A stretch of 64,000 nucleotides of DNA from NCBI GenBank assembly GCA_963783865.1, contig CAWAPD010000003.1, positions 434,001-498,000 on the forward strand, in the 5' to 3' direction. The notes below the pieces were generated by a model that was not told the DNA's origin, made no database searches, and saw nothing but the letters and a program-made list of their open reading frames with translations. Numbering within the stretch: the first letter of the stretch is position 1; every line of letters starts with the position of its first letter. A program made the translations under genes and the position numbers. Below are positions 61,823 to 64,000 of this stretch, piece by piece. Source of the DNA: CAWAPD01 sp963783865 (GTDB taxonomy: Bacteria > Actinomycetota > Thermoleophilia > UBA2241).

Positions 61823-63325
61823 CTACCCGATGTTGAAGACGTGCCTGATCAGGGGGAACGCGAAGTAGACGACGAAGCCGGCGCTGGCGAGGTACATCAT
61901 CCAGTTCACCTCGCGCGCCTTGCCCTGCGCGATGCGGATGATGCAGTACGAGATGAAGCCGGCGCCGATGCCGTTGGTGATGCTGTAGGTGAGGGGCATG
62001 ATCGTCATGATGAGGACGGCCGGCAGGCCGAAGGCGAGGTCGCCGAAGTCGATCCCGGAGAACGCCTTGCGCTCGCCGTTCTCGTGCTCCGCCTTGCCTT
62101 CGCCCTCGGTCAGCGTGCGCATCATCAGGAAGCCGACGATGATCAGGGCCGGAGCCGTGGCGTTGGCCGGCACGACGGCGGCGATCGGCGAGAAGAACAT
62201 CGCCACCAGGAACAGCACCGCCACGATCACCCCGACCCAGCCGGTGCGACCGCCCACGCCCACGCCGGCGCCCGACTCGATGTAGGTCGTGGCCGACGAG
62301 GACGAGACGGCGCCGCCGGCGATCGCCGCCACGGAGTCGACCAGCAGCGGCTTCTTGACGTCGGGCAGGTCGCCCTTGTCGTCGAGGTAGCCGGCCTGGC
62401 TGCCGACGCCCACCAGGGTCCCCATCGTGTCGAAGAAGTCGGACAGCATGAGGCTGAACACCCAAAGGATCGTGGCTGCGATGCCGAGCTTGGCGAACGA
62501 CCCGAAGTTGAACGCGCCGATGAGGCTGAAGTCGGGGTTGGCGACGATCTTGTGGGGGATCTCGGCGATGCCCTGGTCGACGCCGTTCGAGAGGAACGCC
62601 TTCTTGTCGTAGATGTAGTTGAGGATGGTGGCGAAGACCGTCGAGAAGACGATGCCGAGCAGGATGGCGGCCTTCCAGCCGCGGGCCAGCATGATCATGG
62701 TCACGACGAGGCCGAAGATCGTCACCGCGACCGGCACGCCGATCAGGACGCCGAGGGTCACGGGGGTCCCGTCCCCGATGATGACGATGCCGCCGTCGAC
62801 GAGCCCGATGAACAGGATGAAGAAGCCGATGCCGATGGCGATCGCCTTCTTCAACGGCAGCGGGATCGCCTTGAAGATCGCCGTCCGCGCGCCGGTGAGC
62901 ACGAGGATCGTGATGGCTATGCCCTCCATCACGATGACGCCCATGGCCTCGGCCATCGTGAGACCACCGGCGGCGACGAGGCTGAAGGCGACGATCGCGT
63001 TGATGCCCAGTCCGGGGGCGATGGCGTAGGCGCGGTTTGTGTAGAGGCCCATGATCAGGGTCATGACGCCGGCCACGAGGCAGGTAGACGTCAGCACGGC
63101 GGGGAACGACAGGCCCTTCGACTGCAGCGCGGGGATGCCCGTGAAGCTCAGGATCGACGGGTTCACGAAGATGATGTACGCCATGACCATGAAGGTCGTG
63201 AGCCCGGCCATGGTGTCGCGACGGACGGTCGTGCCGTTCGCGTTGAACTTGAAGAACCGCTCGAGCGCTCCCGCGCCCGCCGGCGGCCCCTCCGCCGGGA
63301 CTGCCTGCGTGGGACCCGCTGCCAT
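61823..63325 (-). CDS. NCS2-family purine permease, AzgA type (guanine/hypoxanthine/adenine)
   Basis: A 500-residue proton-coupled purine uptake protein with 12-14 membrane helices. It begins with a soluble Pro/Ala-rich leader, then ERFFKFNANGTTVRRDTMAG and LTTFMVMAYIIFVNPSIL, the AzgA-type N-terminus; GLGINAIVAFSL, AIAIGIGFFILFIGLVDGG and SSSSATTYIESGAGVGVGGR are family substrate-site segments. ATG 63325 has AGGAGG upstream. Substrate range within the purines is not readable. Confidence 0.9.
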   Translation of the reverse strand: MAAGPTQAVPAEGPPAGAGALERFFKFNANGTTVRRDTMAGLTTFMVMAYIIFVNPSILSFTGIPALQSKGLSFPAVLTSTCLVAGVMTLIMGLYTNRAYAIAPGLGINAIVAFSLVAAGGLTMAEAMGVIVMEGIAITILVLTGARTAIFKAIPLPLKKAIAIGIGFFILFIGLVDGGIVIIGDGTPVTLGVLIGVPVAVTIFGLVVTMIMLARGWKAAILLGIVFSTVFATILNYIYDKKAFLSNGVDQGIAEIPHKIVANPDFSLIGAFNFGSFAKLGIAATILWVFSLMLSDFFDTMGTLVGVGSQAGYLDDKGDLPDVKKPLLVDSVAAIAGGAVSSSSATTYIESGAGVGVGGRTGWVGVIVAVLFLVAMFFSPIAAVVPANATAPALIIVGFLMMRTLTEGEGKAEHENGERKAFSGIDFGDLAFGLPAVLIMTIMPLTYSITNGIGAGFISYCIIRIAQGKAREVNWMMYLASAGFVVYFAFPLIRHVFNIG

Positions 63326-63403
63326 GGGTACCTCCTGTCCGTGGCCGTCGACGACGACCTTCCCCTCTCTCGTCGCGGAGCGTATGTGAGGGGATGGTGG
63401 AGG

Positions 63404-63480
63404 GTCAACGGGCGGGGGGCGGGGGGCCCGCGGCCCGCCGCCCCCCGCCCGTTGACAGCGCCTCGCTTCGCGCATATCTT
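63404..63480. promoter_or_regulatory. Divergent promoters built on a 19-bp inverted repeat
   Basis: Arms 63404-63422 and 63438-63456 are perfect reverse complements. Each outer end carries a TTGAC: on the plus strand TTGACA (63452-63457) with a 17-base spacer and TATCTT (63475-63480); on the minus strand TTGACC (63409-63404) with a weaker CATACG about 16 bases on. They would drive the MgtE-like gene and the purine permease gene. Confidence 0.6.
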
Positions 63481-63513
63481 CAGGCGCCCAGGCAGCGAAA
63501 GGATTCCGTCCAG

Positions 63514-64000
63514 GTGGACGCCGACCCCGGCCGATTAGAACTCTCCGACCTCGAATCGATGACGGTGGTCGACGCCGCCGGCCACGAGGTCGGCGAGCTG
63601 GCCGACGTCCTGGCCGCCCTCTCGCCCGCGCCGCCCGCCGTGACCGCCTTCATCGTCGAACGCGACGACGAGCAGCTGCGCGCCGACTGGGACCAGGTGC
63701 GGGCGATCGACGTCGACGACGAGCGGCTCACGCTGTCGGTCGCCGGCGACGTGCTGGCGCCGGCCTCGCTCTCCGAAGAGGAGATCGGGCTCGTCGACTC
63801 GGTGCTCGACAAGCAGGTGCTCGACGTGGAGCGGCGCAAGTTCGTACGCGTCCAGGACGTGGCCATCGAGCCCTTCGAGGACCGTCTGATCGTGGCCGGC
63901 GTCGACACCAGCAGCGGCGCCGTCATGCGGCGCATGGGTCTGGGGTTCCTGGGCCGCGGCCTGCGCCGCCGCCCCGGCGACTTCGTGCCCTGGGACGACG
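63514..64000 (+). CDS. MgtE-like protein with N-terminal PRC-barrel domain, cut by the window end
   Basis: The first 162 residues are visible. A PRC-barrel-like part (MTVVDAAGHEVGELADVLAA, AFIVERDDEQLRADWDQVRA) is followed by SVLDKQVLDVERRKFVRVQD and GVDTSSGAVMRRMGLGF, then PWDD at the edge, the arrangement found at the N-terminus of actinobacterial magnesium-transporter (MgtE) and CBS-domain relatives. The transport domain, if present, lies beyond the window. I chose GTG 63514, with AAAGGA upstream and a good promoter at 63452-63480. Confidence 0.7.
   Translation, partial: MDADPGRLELSDLESMTVVDAAGHEVGELADVLAALSPAPPAVTAFIVERDDEQLRADWDQVRAIDVDDERLTLSVAGDVLAPASLSEEEIGLVDSVLDKQVLDVERRKFVRVQDVAIEPFEDRLIVAGVDTSSGAVMRRMGLGFLGRGLRRRPGDFVPWDD

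Overview
The window comes from a very GC-rich actinobacterium-like chromosome. The evidence is the linked fhaA-fhaB-pstP-rodA-pbpA-pknB cell-wall signalling block, the frequent GTG and TTG starts, and the tRNA-Leu(CAG) beside that block. A complete carbonyl branch of the Wood-Ljungdahl pathway (CODH/ACS) together with methylamine-type corrinoid methyltransferases points to an anaerobic, acetogen-like or methyl-compound-using lineage. I cannot name the species.

Layout. 1-5.5 kb: the visible 5' part of acetyl-CoA synthetase, tRNA-Val, a small DUF3052-like protein, a nitroreductase, two tRNA-Ser genes, tadA and a membrane protein. 5.6-23.5 kb, almost all on the minus strand: an amine/betaine catabolic island. 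It holds three non-pyrrolysine MttB-family methyltransferases, one cognate corrinoid protein, two unusual C-terminally anchored substrate-binding proteins with no permease nearby, a decayed PLP decarboxylase, an RpiR regulator, a DadA-like oxidase, a GcvT-like protein, a second FAD oxidoreductase, a lower-GC glycosidase-like gene, and gene fragments. 23.7-25.5 kb: an SGNH hydrolase pseudogene, two tRNAs, a GNAT gene and a Cys-rich zinc-ribbon protein. 25.6-36.4 kb: acsE, cooC, acsV, acsC, acsD, acsB, acsA and a metal-binding-like HMA protein, transcribed as one minus-strand operon. 36.7-47.6 kb: an enolase-superfamily enzyme, a secreted GH9 glycosidase, a ferritin-like protein, an RDD protein, the fourth tRNA-Ser, serS, an L,D-transpeptidase and small genes. 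47.6-51.4 kb: pheA, membrane proteins and tRNA-Leu. 51.5-60.6 kb: the Ser/Thr kinase, FHA, phosphatase, RodA and PBP block. 60.6-64 kb: a Ca2+/cation antiporter, an AzgA-type purine permease and the start of an MgtE-like protein.

How it fits together (inference). Methyl groups taken from quaternary or tertiary amines by MttB plus the corrinoid protein, and one-carbon units released by the GcvT-like and FAD enzymes to tetrahydrofolate, could enter the acsE-CFeSP-ACS/CODH branch encoded just downstream, giving acetyl-CoA. Acetyl-CoA synthetase in the same window links this to acetate. All four serine tRNA isoacceptors and seryl-tRNA synthetase lie within about 41 kb, and tadA is near the tRNA-Arg(ACG) it should modify.

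Caveat: at least ten single-base frameshifts lie between 6.1 and 24.7 kb, and I noticed none in the remaining 39 kb. They may be real decay or uncorrected sequencing errors. Genes with one or two frameshifts are listed as CDS and heavily broken ones as pseudogenes.
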